Shown: positions 15,388-24,928, numbered from the stretch's first letter. The stretch: DNA of 64,000 nucleotides from Actinomyces massiliensis 4401292 (GCF_000269805.1 NZ_JH711482.1:602933-666932); one strand, 5' to 3'. Translations and numbers: made by a program. Notes: generated by a model from the sequence alone, not told the origin.

Positions 15388-16455
15388 CTAATTCGCCGGG
15401 TCCGTCCCGCCGGCCCCCTCGGCCGGGGCGGCGTTGACGCCCTCGGCCTTGCGCGGGCGAGCCAGAAGCGCGTCGTTGATCTCAGTGACCGTGGCCCGGC
15501 CCTCGACGACGGCGACCACACCCGCGGTGATCGGCATCTCAACGTTATGGGCGGCGGCCAGGTCGAGGACCGCGCGGGCGGACTTCGCGCCCTCGGCGAC
15601 GCCCCGTGAGGCCCTGCTCGCCTCCATGACGCTCATCCCCTGACCCAGATGACGGCCGAAGGCCTGGTTGCGCGACAGGGGGCTGGAGCAGGTCGCAACC
15701 AGGTCGCCCAGGCCCGCCAATCCCGAGAATGTCTCCGGACTCGCTCCCAGGGCCATCCCCAGGCGAGTGATCTCCACCAGGCCACGAGTGATGATGGTCG
15801 CCTTGGAGTTGTCACCGAACCCGCACCCGACCGCGGCCCCCACAGCCAGGGCGATCACATTCTTGATTGCACCGCACAGCTCGACGCCGAGCACATCGGT
15901 ATTCGTGTACGGCCTGAAAGTACTTGTGGCGCACAGCGCGGCCACGCGTGCCGCGACAGCCTCATCAGTGGCGGCAACCACCGTGGCGGTGGGCTGACGC
16001 GCTGCGATCTCATCGGCGAGATTGGGGCCCGAGATGACGGCGACTCGCTCGGCCGGCAGATCGAGGGCCTCGGTCAGGACCTGGCTCATGCGCAGCCCGG
16101 TGCCCAGTTCGACGCCCTTCATCAGCGAGACCGCCAAGACGTCGGGCCCGAGCCCGCCTTGCAGTGGAGACAGCACCTCGCGGGCGCTCTGGGAGGGCAC
16201 GGCGACGACAATCAGGTCCGCGCCCTCGACGGCCCGCCCCAGATCGCTCGTGGCCGACACGCCTTCGGGCAGACGGCGGCCCGGAACGTAACGCTCATTG
16301 CTGCCGGCATTGATCTCGGCGGCCACGTGGTCGCGACGCGCCCACAGAGTCGTGGGGGTGCCCGCCTCAGCGAGTAGACAGGCGAATGTCGTTCCCCAGG
16401 CACCCGCGCCGACAACTGCCGCTCTGCGCGCCTCGCGCACGGTCCGCTCGCTCAC
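15388..16455 (-). CDS. gpsA: Glycerol-3-phosphate dehydrogenase [NAD(P)+]
   Basis: Reduces dihydroxyacetone phosphate to sn-glycerol-3-phosphate, the backbone for phospholipids. The N-terminal Rossmann motif is VVGAGAWGTTFACLLA. ISGPNLADEIA, the lysine of ELCGAIKNVIALAVG, and FSGLAGLGDLVATCSSPLSRN are GpsA signatures. Length is 355 aa including a low-complexity Ala/Gly tail. Its GTG overlaps the stop of plsC (GTGA), pairing glycerol-3-phosphate synthesis with acylglycerol-phosphate acylation in one operon. Confidence 0.95.
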   Translation of the reverse strand: MSERTVREARRAAVVGAGAWGTTFACLLAEAGTPTTLWARRDHVAAEINAGSNERYVPGRRLPEGVSATSDLGRAVEGADLIVVAVPSQSAREVLSPLQGGLGPDVLAVSLMKGVELGTGLRMSQVLTEALDLPAERVAVISGPNLADEIAARQPTATVVAATDEAVAARVAALCATSTFRPYTNTDVLGVELCGAIKNVIALAVGAAVGCGFGDNSKATIITRGLVEITRLGMALGASPETFSGLAGLGDLVATCSSPLSRNQAFGRHLGQGMSVMEASRASRGVAEGAKSARAVLDLAAAHNVEMPITAGVVAVVEGRATVTEINDALLARPRKAEGVNAAPAEGAGGTDPAN

Positions 16456-17363
16456 GGTCGCTCCCCGCTGCCGGACTCATGACCGGACTCCGCGTCATCA
16501 ACCCCAGGGCCGCCGGGCTCCGTGCCGGACTGCGCGCCAGGACCCGCCTCACCGGATTCCGGCTCGTCCCCCGTTCTGTCCACCGGGACAGCGCCGGGCT
16601 GCTCATCGGGGGCCGGATCGGGCTTGCGCACACCGCGGTGCTTCTTCCCGAAGTCGCCGTCATAGTGCATGTCGTAGGGCCTCGGCGCCTTCTCCCCGCG
16701 AATCTCCTCGACCAGGACGGTGATACGGCGCATGATCTCAGCCGTCGCGGCGCGCACCGCTGCGCGATCCTCGATGTCCGTGCCGAAGGAGTCCAGGGTG
16801 AAGGTCTCACCAATCACAACCCGCACGTCCTTGCGGGGCAGCGGATGAAATCCACCGCCGTAGGAGTCCAGGATGTCCTGCGCCCCCCACTGCCCCATGG
16901 GCAGCAGGCGCGCACCGGTGCGCATGGCCAGGCGCGCCGCCCCCGTCTTGCCCACCATGGGCCACAGGAGCGGGTCGCGCGAGAGCGTTCCCTCGGGGAA
17001 GATCATGATGACGTCCCCGGCGAGTAGGCGCCTCTCCGCCTCGACCAGGGAATTGCCGGCTTCTTTCGTGCCCCGGTAGACGGGGATCTGGCCTCCGGCC
17101 TTGAAGACGTGCCCGAGGATCGGCACATCGAAGATCGTGGACTTGGCCAGGGAGTACACGGGCACGTCCTCGTCGACCAGGCAGCGCATGGCCGTCAAGG
17201 AGTCCAGGTCCGACAAATGGTTGCATACCGCAATGAAGCCCCCCTCGCGAGGGATGTTCTCCGTACCGCTGACATGCTGGCGGGAAACCAGTTTGAGGAA
17301 CGGGATGATCGCTCCGCGGGAGGCGAACCGGTAGAAGGGGGTCATGCGTCGGGTCGTGGGCAC
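16452..17363 (-). CDS. plsC: 1-acyl-sn-glycerol-3-phosphate acyltransferase
   Basis: PlsC-family membrane-associated acyltransferase that converts lysophosphatidate to phosphatidate. The catalytic NHxxxxD motif appears as CNHLSDLD, PVYRGTKEAGNS binds glycerol phosphate, and FPEGTLSRD is block III. About 85 residues at the C-terminus are hydrophilic, Pro/Glu/Gly-rich and probably disordered. The GTG start has no strong ribosome-binding site; an ATG seven codons in (MTPFYRF) is an alternative. It is translationally coupled to gpsA. Confidence 0.9.
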   Translation of the reverse strand: MPTTRRMTPFYRFASRGAIIPFLKLVSRQHVSGTENIPREGGFIAVCNHLSDLDSLTAMRCLVDEDVPVYSLAKSTIFDVPILGHVFKAGGQIPVYRGTKEAGNSLVEAERRLLAGDVIMIFPEGTLSRDPLLWPMVGKTGAARLAMRTGARLLPMGQWGAQDILDSYGGGFHPLPRKDVRVVIGETFTLDSFGTDIEDRAAVRAATAEIMRRITVLVEEIRGEKAPRPYDMHYDGDFGKKHRGVRKPDPAPDEQPGAVPVDRTGDEPESGEAGPGAQSGTEPGGPGVDDAESGHESGSGERP

Positions 17364-17426
17364 GACGCGACTCTAGCCGGTGCCCGCATCCCGGCGCACG
17401 ACCGCGACTCGGCACGGGTCCCACTG

Positions 17427-17462
17427 ACCAGGACCCGGACCAAGATCCGGACCAGGACAGTG
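17427..17462. repeat. 12-bp imperfect tandem repeat between plsC and murA
   Basis: Units ACCAGGACCCGG, ACCAAGATCCGG and ACCAGGACAGTG in a row. No function is evident. Confidence 0.5.
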
Positions 17463-17494
17463 ACCGGCAGGAAGGCCGCAGACCCGGCAGGTCC

Positions 17495-18817
17495 TCAGGC
17501 CAGCCGGACGACGTCCGCATTGAGCGCGGAGAGCTTGCTCATGAAGTGCTCATAACCGCGATCGATGAGATTGACGCCCTCGACCCTGCTGATGCCCTCG
17601 GCGGCCAGCGCCGCAATGAGGTGGGAGAAGCCGCCGCGCAGATCGGGCACGACGATGTCGGTGCCGTGCAGTGGAGCGGGGCCCGAGATGACGGCGGAGT
17701 GGTAGAAGTTGCGCTGCCCGAATCGGCACTCGGTGCCTCCCAGGCACTCGCGGTAGACCTGAATGGTGGCCCCCATCTTGCGCAGGGCCCCCGTGAAGCC
17801 GAAGCGGTTCTCGTACACGGTCTCGTGAACGATGGACAGGCCCTGGGCCTGGGTGAGCGCCACCACCAAGGGCTGCTGCCAGTCGGTCATGAAACCGGGG
17901 TGGACGTTGGTCTCCACCACGATGCTCCTCAGATCCCCGCCAGGGTGATAGAAGCGGATGCCGTCGTCGCGCACGTCGAAGGCGCCGCCGACCTTGCGGA
18001 AGGTGTTGAGGAAGGTCGTCATATCGCCCTGGTGGGCGCCGCGAACGAAGACGTCGCCTTGAGTGGCCAGCGCGGCGGATGCCCAGGAGGCCGCCTCGAT
18101 GCGGTCCGACAGGGCGGCGTGGTTGTATCCGGCGAGGTCGTCGACGCCCTCGACATGAATGGTGCGATCGGTATCGACCGAGATGATGGCACCCATCTTC
18201 TGCAGGACATCGACGAGGTCGAGAATCTCGGGCTCGACCGCCGCTCCCCGCAATTCGGTCAGGCCCTCGGCGCGTACTGCCGTCAGCAGTGTCTGCTCGG
18301 TCGCGCCGACGGACGGGTAGGGCAGATCGATGACCGTGCCATGCAGGCCCTCGGGAGCGGTGATGCGTATGCCGCCCTCGAGCTTGTCCACGACCGCCCC
18401 GTACTTGCGCAGAATCTCCAAGTGGAAGTCGATCGGGCGGTCCCCGATGCGGCAGCCGCCCAGATCGGGGATGAAGGCCTCCCCCAGACGGTGCAGGAGT
18501 GGACCGCAGAACAGAATGGGGATGCGGGAGCTGCCGGCGTGAGCGTCGATATCGGCCATGTGAGCGGTCTCGACGCGGGACGGATCCAACCGCAGGACGC
18601 CCTCGGTCTGGTCATAGTCGATCGTCACACCGTGAAGGGACAGCAGCCCCGAGACGACGTCGACGTCACGGATGAGCGGAACGTTGCGCAGGATGGAGGG
18701 CGTAGCGCCCAACAGGGCCGCAACCATCGCCTTGGGTACGAGATTCTTCGCCCCACGCACCGTGATCTCACCGTTGAGCGGGCGTCCGCCCTGAACCTGG
18801 AGCAATCCGTCGACCAT
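17495..18817 (-). CDS. murA: UDP-N-acetylglucosamine 1-carboxyvinyltransferase
   Basis: First committed enzyme of peptidoglycan synthesis, transferring enolpyruvate from PEP to UDP-GlcNAc, 440 aa. The N-terminus LNGEITVRGAKNLVPKAMVAALLG and the stretch HAGSSRIPILFCGPLLHRLGEAFIPDLGGCRIGDRPIDFH closely match the streptomycete MurA type. The active-site loop carries Cys122, so it is the fosfomycin-sensitive (Cys) form rather than the mycobacterial Asp form, judged from sequence only. The ATG has GGAGGT upstream; a 12-codon longer start is disfavoured. A TATGCT -10-like hexamer lies at 18902-18897. Confidence 0.95.
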   Translation of the reverse strand: MVDGLLQVQGGRPLNGEITVRGAKNLVPKAMVAALLGATPSILRNVPLIRDVDVVSGLLSLHGVTIDYDQTEGVLRLDPSRVETAHMADIDAHAGSSRIPILFCGPLLHRLGEAFIPDLGGCRIGDRPIDFHLEILRKYGAVVDKLEGGIRITAPEGLHGTVIDLPYPSVGATEQTLLTAVRAEGLTELRGAAVEPEILDLVDVLQKMGAIISVDTDRTIHVEGVDDLAGYNHAALSDRIEAASWASAALATQGDVFVRGAHQGDMTTFLNTFRKVGGAFDVRDDGIRFYHPGGDLRSIVVETNVHPGFMTDWQQPLVVALTQAQGLSIVHETVYENRFGFTGALRKMGATIQVYRECLGGTECRFGQRNFYHSAVISGPAPLHGTDIVVPDLRGGFSHLIAALAAEGISRVEGVNLIDRGYEHFMSKLSALNADVVRLA

Positions 18818-18907
18818 CAAGTACCTCCGAAACGATGATGTGGTCGCGGGCACCGCGGATGCCTACGAGCGCGCCCGATGAGCGCAAAGCCTCCTCAGCA
18901 TAAGCGA

Positions 18908-18944
18908 GACGGCGCGCCCCGAGAGAATCGTGGTGCGCGCCGTC
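18908..18944 (-). terminator. Candidate terminator downstream of leuCD
   Basis: Inverted repeat GACGGCGCGC / GCGCGCCGTC with a 17-nt loop, just past the leuD stop. No U-tract. Confidence 0.4.
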
Positions 18945-18981
18945 GGCGAACAAGGGCGAACGGGCCGAGCCCGCACCGACC

Positions 18982-19665
18982 TCACCCCTCAGTGCGTACG
19001 CGCGGCAGATCGACGATCACGGGCATGTCTGCGGCACGCGCGGGCACAACCTCCTCCTTGGGCAGGTGGCGAGCGGGGAGCGTCGCCGGCTTGAAGCCGG
19101 GGCGAGCCCGCTCGTAGGCGACGATCTCGTCCTCTTGCTGGAGAGTCAGCGAGATGTCGTCCAGCCCCTCCATGAGGGTCCAGCGCACATAGTCGTCGAT
19201 CTGGAACGTGGTGCGCATGCCCCCGGCCTCGACGGTGCGCTCCCGAAGGTCGACCGTGATCTCCGTGCCGGGCTCAGTCTCCAGGATCTTCCACAGCTGC
19301 TCGGCATCGTCCTGGCTGATCACGCCAGCCACGAGGCCCTGTTTCCCCGCATTGCCGCGGAAGATGTCGGCGAAGCGCGGGGCCAGCACGACTTTGAAGC
19401 CGTAGTCCTTCAACGCCCACACGGCATGCTCGCGCGAGGAACCGGTCCCGAAGTCGGGCCCGGCCACAAGAATGCTGGCACGCTTGTAAGCGTCCTGATT
19501 GAGGATGAAGTCGGCCTCGTTCGCCCTCCAACCGGCGAAGAGCGCATCCTCGAAGCCCGTGCGGGTGATGCGCTTGAGGTAGACGGCGGGAATGATCTGG
19601 TCGGTGTCCACAGCGCTGCGTCGCAGCGGGGCGCCAATACCGGTATGGCGAATGAACTTCTCCAT
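18982..19665 (-). CDS. leuD: 3-isopropylmalate dehydratase small subunit
   Basis: Swivelling-domain subunit of isopropylmalate isomerase in leucine biosynthesis. Sequence [58 protein letters not shown] and [15 protein letters not shown] are LeuD signatures. The protein is 227 aa, with a C-terminal extension of about 30 residues. It follows leuC by 24 bp. Control is probably by the divergent IclR-type regulator. Confidence 0.95.
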   Translation of the reverse strand: MEKFIRHTGIGAPLRRSAVDTDQIIPAVYLKRITRTGFEDALFAGWRANEADFILNQDAYKRASILVAGPDFGTGSSREHAVWALKDYGFKVVLAPRFADIFRGNAGKQGLVAGVISQDDAEQLWKILETEPGTEITVDLRERTVEAGGMRTTFQIDDYVRWTLMEGLDDISLTLQQEDEIVAYERARPGFKPATLPARHLPKEEVVPARAADMPVIVDLPRVRTEG

Positions 19666-19689
19666 GAGAGTAGAGCCTCCTTGTCCGGC

Positions 19690-21135
19690 TCAGGCCGCGG
19701 TGGGCGCGGACAGGTCCGCGGGGGTTGATCGGGGCGGAAGATCAGCGGGGCTCGACAGAGTGCCGCGCACGGCCGTCGCAGCGGCGACGGCGGGCGAGAC
19801 CAGGTGGGTTCGTCCGCCCTTGCCCTGGCGGCCCTCGAAGTTGCGGTTCGAGGTGGAGGCCGAGCGCTCGCCAGGAGCGAGCTGGTCGGGGTTCATGCCC
19901 AGGCACATGGAGCATCCGGCATTGCGCCATTCGGCCCCGAAGTCCTTGAAGACCCTGTCCAGTCCCTCGGCCTCCGCCTGGAGGCGAATACGGGCGGAGG
20001 CCGGAACGACCAGCATGCGCACGCCCGGCGCCTTGCTGCGGCCCTGCACGATCTCGGCGGCGGCGCGCAGGTCCTCTATGCGCCCATTGGTGCAGCTGCC
20101 CAGGAAGACGGTGTCGACCTTGATATCGCGCAACGGCGTACCCGGAGTCAGATCCATGTACTCCAGCGCCCGCCTGGCGGCACGGCGCTGAGTCTCGTCG
20201 GCGATGGACTCGGGGTCGGGGATGTCCGCCGAGATGGGCAGGCCCTGCCCGGGGTTGGTGCCCCAGGTGACGAAGGGCTCGATATCCGCGGCCTTGAGAA
20301 CGACCTCTGTGTCGAACACGGCATCGTCGTCGGTGCGCAGGCTCCTCCAGTACTCGACCGCGGCCTCCCAGCCCTCGCCCACGGGGGCGTGAGGGCGACC
20401 GGCGAGGTAGTCGAACGTCACCTCGTCTGGAGCGATCATCCCCGCCCGAGCGCCGCCTTCGATGCTCATGTTGCAGATCGTCATGCGAGCCTCCATCGAG
20501 AGCTGCTCGATGGCGCGACCGCGGTACTCGATGACATGGCCCTGAGCACCGTTGGTGCCGATCTTGGCGATGATGGCCAGAACGATGTCCTTGGCGCCGC
20601 TGCCGGCGGGAAGATCGCCGTCGATGGTGACGCTCATGGTCTTGAAGGGCGCGATGGGCAGGGTCTGAGTGGCGAGGACATGCTCGACCTGGCTGGTGCC
20701 GATCCCGAAGGCCAGCGCTCCGAAGGCGCCATGGGTGGACGTGTGGGAGTCCCCGCACACGACGGTCATGCCCGGCTGCGTGAGGCCCAGCTGAGGGCCG
20801 ACGGCGTGAACGATGCCCTGATCGGCGTCGCCCAGGGGATGCAGGCGCACGCCGAACTCGGCGCAGTTCGCACGCAGTGTCTCGATCTGAGTGCGGCTGG
20901 TGACATCGGCGATGGGCAGGTCGATGTCGAGCGTGGGGGTGTTGTGGTCCTCGGTGGCCAGAGTCAGGTCAGTGCGACGAACTCCGCGGCCCGCCAGACG
21001 CAGCCCCTCGAAGGCCTGGGGGCTGGTAACCTCGTGAACGAGGTGGAGATCGATGTAGAGCAGGTCGGGGGCTCCTTCCGCGCCCTGCGAGACGACATGG
21101 TCCCGCCAGACCTTCTGGGCGAGGGTCATTCCCAT
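19690..21135 (-). CDS. leuC: 3-isopropylmalate dehydratase large subunit
   Basis: Catalytic aconitase-type subunit that isomerises 2- to 3-isopropylmalate with a 4Fe-4S cluster. The cluster ligands are the Cys of [13 protein letters not shown] and the pair in [44 protein letters not shown] is the substrate region. The ATG chosen (481 aa) has AAAGGA upstream; an extension of 32 codons is less likely. leuC is the first gene of leuCD, divergent from iclR, as for LtbR/NdgR-controlled leuCD in other actinobacteria. Confidence 0.96.
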   Translation of the reverse strand: MGMTLAQKVWRDHVVSQGAEGAPDLLYIDLHLVHEVTSPQAFEGLRLAGRGVRRTDLTLATEDHNTPTLDIDLPIADVTSRTQIETLRANCAEFGVRLHPLGDADQGIVHAVGPQLGLTQPGMTVVCGDSHTSTHGAFGALAFGIGTSQVEHVLATQTLPIAPFKTMSVTIDGDLPAGSGAKDIVLAIIAKIGTNGAQGHVIEYRGRAIEQLSMEARMTICNMSIEGGARAGMIAPDEVTFDYLAGRPHAPVGEGWEAAVEYWRSLRTDDDAVFDTEVVLKAADIEPFVTWGTNPGQGLPISADIPDPESIADETQRRAARRALEYMDLTPGTPLRDIKVDTVFLGSCTNGRIEDLRAAAEIVQGRSKAPGVRMLVVPASARIRLQAEAEGLDRVFKDFGAEWRNAGCSMCLGMNPDQLAPGERSASTSNRNFEGRQGKGGRTHLVSPAVAAATAVRGTLSSPADLPPRSTPADLSAPTAA

Positions 21136-21290
21136 CGCTGCACATCCTTTCTGGAGAAGTCCCCTCGGGGCCGAGAGGCGCGCCGTCCGCGCCAGCACCA
21201 CGAGGCCGTCAGGGACGGTGCGGGGGCGCACGTCCTAGCGTGAGGATGCTGACACGGCGCCATTTCTGTGCCAAAGCGTACTTGAAGTCT

Positions 21291-21304
21291 CATCCCTCGG
21301 GATG
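21291..21304. promoter_or_regulatory. Candidate IclR operator
   Basis: Perfect palindrome CATCCC-TC-GGGATG, 14 nt before the iclR ATG in the leuC-iclR divergent region. It is positioned for autorepression and possibly leuCD control. Confidence 0.4.
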
Positions 21305-21317
21305 GCAGTATCAGATT

Positions 21318-22055
21318 ATGGACGAGCTGAGTGAAACCGAGAGCAGCGGTGTTGGCGTCATCGACAAGGCCGCCCTCGTCATGAGCGCGCTGGAGTCGGG
21401 GCCCGCAACCCTGGCGCAGCTCGTCTCCTCCACCCACCTGGCGCGGCCCACGGCCCACCGCATCGCCGTGGCACTGGAGTATCACCGCCTTGTATCGCGC
21501 GACTCCCAGGGTCGTTTCATCCTCGGCCCGCGCCTGAGCGAGCTCGCATCGGCCGCCGGCGAGGACCACCTCCTCGCGGCCGCCGGTCCCGTCCTGGCGG
21601 CACTGCGGGACAAGACTCACGAATCTTCTCAGCTCTACCGCCGCCAGGGCGATGTCCGCATCTGCGTGGCCAACGCCGAGCGCCCCATCGGCCTGCGCGA
21701 CTCCATCCCGGTGGGCGCCACCATGTCCATGCAGGGGGGCTCGGCCGCCCAAGTGCTTCTGGCATGGGAGGAACCGGATCGCCTGCACCGGGGCCTGATC
21801 GGCGCCCGCTTCAACGCCACGATGCTGTCCGCCGTGAGGCGACGGGGCTGGGCGCAGTCCGTGGGCGAGCGAGAGCCCGGAGTCGCGAGCGTGTCGGCCC
21901 CCGTGCGGGGCACGAGCGGAAAGGTGATCGCGGCCGTATCGATCTCCGGGCCGATCGAGCGGATGGGCCGCCAGCCCGGCCGCGTTCACGGCGGGGTCGT
22001 CATGGCTGCAGCGCGCCGCCTGTCCGAGGTGCTCCGCAACAACGACGATTCCTGA
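21318..22055 (+). CDS. IclR-family regulator of leucine biosynthesis (LtbR/NdgR-like)
   Basis: Transcription factor of 245 aa. The winged helix-turn-helix is at about residues 15-75 (ATLAQLVSSTHLARPTAHRIAVALEYHRLVSRDSQGRFILGPRLSELA). The C-terminal IclR effector domain includes QLYRRQGDVRICVANAERPIGLRDSIPVG and GVASVSAPVRGTSGKVIAAVSISGP. Proteins of this subfamily placed divergently from leuCD (LtbR in corynebacteria, NdgR in streptomycetes) control leucine and sometimes tryptophan genes; that role is inferred from position and family. The ATG is an internal start; no Shine-Dalgarno is seen. Confidence 0.9.
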   Translation: MDELSETESSGVGVIDKAALVMSALESGPATLAQLVSSTHLARPTAHRIAVALEYHRLVSRDSQGRFILGPRLSELASAAGEDHLLAAAGPVLAALRDKTHESSQLYRRQGDVRICVANAERPIGLRDSIPVGATMSMQGGSAAQVLLAWEEPDRLHRGLIGARFNATMLSAVRRRGWAQSVGEREPGVASVSAPVRGTSGKVIAAVSISGPIERMGRQPGRVHGGVVMAAARRLSEVLRNNDDS

Positions 22056-22070
22056 CGAGTCCCGACACGC

Positions 22071-22097
22071 GCTGAGGCCGCTGAGGCTGCTGAGGCC
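22071..22097. repeat. 9-bp tandem repeat after iclR
   Basis: GCTGAGGCC, GCTGAGGCT, GCTGAGGCC in tandem, closely followed by two GTCTCCTC units also spaced 9 bp apart. Confidence 0.6.
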
Positions 22098-22132
22098 TTT
22101 GTCTCCTCTGTCTCCTCGCTGCTCTGCCCGTC

Positions 22133-22150
22133 CCGATCCTGCGGGATCGG
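22133..22150. terminator. Candidate bidirectional terminator between iclR and the glycosyltransferase gene
   Basis: CCGATCC / GGATCGG, 7-bp perfect stem with a TGCG loop, between two convergent stop codons. No U-tract. Confidence 0.4.
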
Positions 22151-22171
22151 ACGCTGTGGCCGGCAGTGCCC

Positions 22172-23317
22172 TCAGAGCCCCTCGCGCAGAGCGATGGCTC
22201 TGCGATAGGCGTTCACATTCATCTCCGTCACCGTGGCCCACTCGGACAGGGGTGCCACGGTGCGGTTGTGCTCCTTGATCCGCTCCAGGAGTCCGGGGGC
22301 GCGCAGGAGAGAGGTCAGGGCATCGGCCAGGCCGGCATCATCGTCCGCCAGGAGCCCGTCAACGCCATCGGTGATGAAGTCGCCGACCCCGCTGGTGCTG
22401 GTGCGCAGGGCGATTACGGCCAGGCCGGCCGACCGCGCCTCCAGGACGCTGATGCCGAAGGATTCCACGGGCGAGGTATGCAGGTAGATGTCCGCCCGGG
22501 CGAAGGCCCGCGCCAGCTCATCGCGCTCGACCCTGCCCACCAGGGCGATGCGATCGGCCGCGCCGCTGGCAGCCGCCTCCTGGGCGAGGCGGGCCCGCAG
22601 GGGGCCGTCCCCGTACATGTACAGTTCCGTCTCCCGGTCCCCGCAGCGTGCGATGGCCGAGGTGAAGACGCGCACCACCTGGAGGGGCCGCTTGAGCTCG
22701 ATCCAGCGCAACGAGGCGACCACTCGTAGCGGGCGCCGGTCGTCCCGTCCCGCCGGGCGGTCCGGGCGCCAGTCGGCCACGGTGATGCCGTTGGGCAGGA
22801 CCTCGACGGGGGCCTGGGCGCCAGCCGCCTCGACCTGGCGCGCCAGCATGGAGGAGACCGCGGTGAGGTCGGCACCGGCCTGCTGCCAGCGCCGTACCGG
22901 GCTCAACGGGCCCAGGGCCCCGACAGCCCCCGCCCACGAGCCCAGCACGCTGTGGAAGGTGATGGCGATCGGCAGGCCGAGGCGCCGAGCGGCTGCGATC
23001 CCGGACCAGGCGAAGGGCGAGACGATGCCCACATGCACGTGGACGACGTCGGGTCGTAGCCGTTTCATGAGCAGCTCCATCTCATGACGGGCACGCGGGT
23101 GCACGGGCAGCTCGCCGGGCAGGCTCACGGTGGTGCGGAACACGGGAAAGCCGTCGGGCCTCTCGATGCTGCGACCTCGCCCTCGACCGATCGGGGTCGC
23201 CGTCACCACCGCCGGCTCGTGTCCGGCCGCCAGGAGATTCCTCGCCAGGTCCCGCACCTGGGTCTCGATCCCGCCCAGGCGCGGCGCGTAGCAGTCGGAA
23301 ACGATGAGGACTCGCAT
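22172..23317 (-). CDS. GT4-family glycosyltransferase
   Basis: Retaining GT-B glycosyltransferase of 381 aa. The N-terminal donor-acceptor loop reads SDCYAPRLGGIETQVRDLARNL. RPDVVHVHVGIVSPF and AITFHSVLGS are typical of the PimB/WaaG-like group. The C-terminal half has ASLRWIELKRP, ELYMYGDGPLRARL and the E-x7-E motif PVESFGISVLEA. The acceptor is not predictable: phosphatidylinositol mannosides, other envelope glycolipids and polysaccharide are all possible. It is monocistronic, with an ATG start. Gene-free DNA from here to nrdR (276 bp) shows no convincing feature. Confidence 0.85.
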   Translation of the reverse strand: MRVLIVSDCYAPRLGGIETQVRDLARNLLAAGHEPAVVTATPIGRGRGRSIERPDGFPVFRTTVSLPGELPVHPRARHEMELLMKRLRPDVVHVHVGIVSPFAWSGIAAARRLGLPIAITFHSVLGSWAGAVGALGPLSPVRRWQQAGADLTAVSSMLARQVEAAGAQAPVEVLPNGITVADWRPDRPAGRDDRRPLRVVASLRWIELKRPLQVVRVFTSAIARCGDRETELYMYGDGPLRARLAQEAAASGAADRIALVGRVERDELARAFARADIYLHTSPVESFGISVLEARSAGLAVIALRTSTSGVGDFITDGVDGLLADDDAGLADALTSLLRAPGLLERIKEHNRTVAPLSEWATVTEMNVNAYRRAIALREGL

Positions 23318-23593
23318 AGTCCTCTAGTGTGCCACCGGCCGGTCCGGCTACAGGGATCCTGAACGAGCCTGAACGAGTATGGACGGGCGGCTCGCGAGAG
23401 GTGACCGCCCGGGGGCCTGCTCAGGCGCACCTCGCATCGGGCCCGTCCCGGCGCGGAGCCGCGGGCAGGCGACCGCCATGATCGGAATGCTCACCGCAGT
23501 TGCCGCGGCGAACGCGACGCGGGTGGCGCTGGAGGTCGAGGAGAACAACGGCGGCGCCGTTGCCCGCCGCCTAGGACTGGCGGCGGCCGTGGA

Positions 23594-24055
23594 TCAGGCG
23601 CCGCGCGAGGCGTGCCCGGCGCGCAATTGCGTAATCTCGGCCTCGAAGTCCTCCAGGGAGTTGAAGGAGGAGTAGACGGAGGCGAAGCGCAGGTAGGCCA
23701 CCTCATCGAGCTCGCGAAGCGGCCCCAGGATCGCCAGGCCGACCTCGTGGGAGTCGACGATCGCCTGGCCGTTGCCCCGCACCGTTTCCTCGACCTTGTA
23801 GGCCAGCAAGGCCAGATCGTCGTCGGAGACCGGTCGCCCTTGACAGGCACGACGCACTCCCCCGATCACTTTGGCGCGGGAGAAGGGATCGACAGCACCT
23901 GAGCGCTTGCGCACCGACAGGCTGGCGGTCTCCAGCGTGGTGAAACGGCGGCCGCATCGGGTGCACTCCCGCCGACGTCGAATCGACGCCCCGTCCTCAG
24001 CAGTACGAGAGTCCACTACGCGCGAGCCGTCATGCCGGCAGAAGGGACAGTGCAC
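23594..24055 (-). CDS. nrdR: Transcriptional repressor NrdR
   Basis: Global repressor of ribonucleotide reductase genes that senses ATP/dATP. The N-terminal zinc ribbon is CPFC...[10 protein letters not shown], preceded by the usual [17 protein letters not shown]. The ATP-cone follows ([34 protein letters not shown]...VEETVRGNG). The GTG chosen gives 153 aa and has GGAGGA 7 nt upstream; an ATG five codons earlier overlaps that ribosome-binding site and is rejected. The nrdR-LysM-lexA order is the same as in mycobacteria. Confidence 0.94.
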   Translation of the reverse strand: MHCPFCRHDGSRVVDSRTAEDGASIRRRRECTRCGRRFTTLETASLSVRKRSGAVDPFSRAKVIGGVRRACQGRPVSDDDLALLAYKVEETVRGNGQAIVDSHEVGLAILGPLRELDEVAYLRFASVYSSFNSLEDFEAEITQLRAGHASRGA

Positions 24056-24149
24056 GCCGAGATCCTCCATGTGATCGCCTGATGTGCAATGGAGACTAAA
24101 CGTGCAGGCAGGACCATCGCAACCAGCATCGCGCCGGAGGCCACCCTGA

Positions 24150-24833
24150 TCATTCTGCAGGGACCACGAGAACCTGACCGGCTTGGAGTGCAGAGGACTC
24201 CAAACCATTGAGCTCGACGATCCGGGACATGGTTCTATCGACATCACCGGTGCCCGTCGCCGCTGCAACCTCCCATAGGGACTGCCCGGCCTGGACGGTG
24301 GCCGTGGTCGTCCGACTGGGAGCATCCGCGAATCCTGAAATCACGATCCCGAGGGAGACAATGAGAGCGGCTACAAGCACCAAACCGCCGGTCACCACAA
24401 GGCGACGCAGTCCGATCGGCAGCCGCTGGGCGGAGTCCTGTACCCGCAGGGGCGACGCCTCACCGTGCGCGCCATCTGCGCCATCTGCACCATGCGCAAG
24501 CACAGACCGACTCCGCTGGGCCTCGAGCTGACGGCGACGCTGGGCGCGCACGGCCGGGTGGTGGGGAGCGAGATCCGCAGGACGCGCTTGCGCCACCCCT
24601 CCTCCGCCCAGGGCGCTTCGCGCCGCCCGTGGAGTGACCGGGCGCCGCGTGAGTTCCGCGGGAAGCTCGACAACCGGATCGGCGCGAGAGGTCTCGGGAA
24701 CGAAGTCATCGGTGACCAGTCGAAGGTGAGGACGAGAGGCGACAAGAAACTCCTCCTCACGTTCCGCCTCTTGCGCCGACGCAGCCGAAACGGCATGAGG
24801 ACGAGGGGAAGGAAGGGGCGTGAGAGCGCTCAT
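24150..24833 (-). CDS. Membrane-anchored LysM protein, SOS cell-division suppressor candidate
   Basis: Single-pass membrane protein of 227 aa. It has a long Arg/Ala-rich cytosolic part, one hydrophobic helix at about 143-168 ([21 protein letters not shown]) and an extracellular LysM domain at about 178-226 ([32 protein letters not shown]). The position divergent from lexA, behind two LexA boxes, is that of Rv2719c/ChiZ and DivS, which block division during SOS. Function is inferred from position and domain layout. AGGAGGT gives a strong ribosome-binding site. A 9-bp tandem repeat encodes ADGADGAHG in the linker. Confidence 0.85.
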   Translation of the reverse strand: MSALTPLPSPRPHAVSAASAQEAEREEEFLVASRPHLRLVTDDFVPETSRADPVVELPAELTRRPVTPRAARSALGGGGVAQARPADLAPHHPAVRAQRRRQLEAQRSRSVLAHGADGADGAHGEASPLRVQDSAQRLPIGLRRLVVTGGLVLVAALIVSLGIVISGFADAPSRTTTATVQAGQSLWEVAAATGTGDVDRTMSRIVELNGLESSALQAGQVLVVPAE

Positions 24834-24845
24834 GAGTACCTCCTA

Positions 24846-24873
24846 GAACACATGTTCGACGAACATCTGTTCG
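24846..24873. promoter_or_regulatory. Tandem LexA (SOS) boxes in the LysM gene leader
   Basis: GAAC-ACAT-GTTC (24846-24857) and GAAC-ATCT-GTTC (24861-24872), centres 15 bp apart. Both match the actinobacterial SOS consensus GAAC-N4-GTTC. They lie just upstream of the LysM ribosome-binding site. Confidence 0.88.
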
Positions 24874-24912
24874 ATACGATAGCGGTTGGTGGGCAGTACG
24901 TCCAGAACTTTT

Positions 24913-24928
24913 TCGAACACATGTTTGA
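24913..24928. promoter_or_regulatory. LexA box over the lexA -35
   Basis: TCGAAC-ACAT-GTTTGA, one mismatch from perfect symmetry. It overlaps the TTGAAG -35 hexamer, the expected place for lexA autorepression. Confidence 0.82.

Noticed and set aside
19804-21243. 479-codon plus-strand open frame over leuC
   Set aside because: Shadow frame; leuC has all aconitase-type motifs.
23348-23548. Small minus-strand frame with a hydrophobic N-terminus between the glycosyltransferase gene and nrdR
   Set aside because: It needs a TTG start without a ribosome-binding site and has no recognisable family.
23379-23675. Plus-strand frame overlapping the 3' end of nrdR
   Set aside because: Overlaps a certain gene on the other strand and has no ribosome-binding site.
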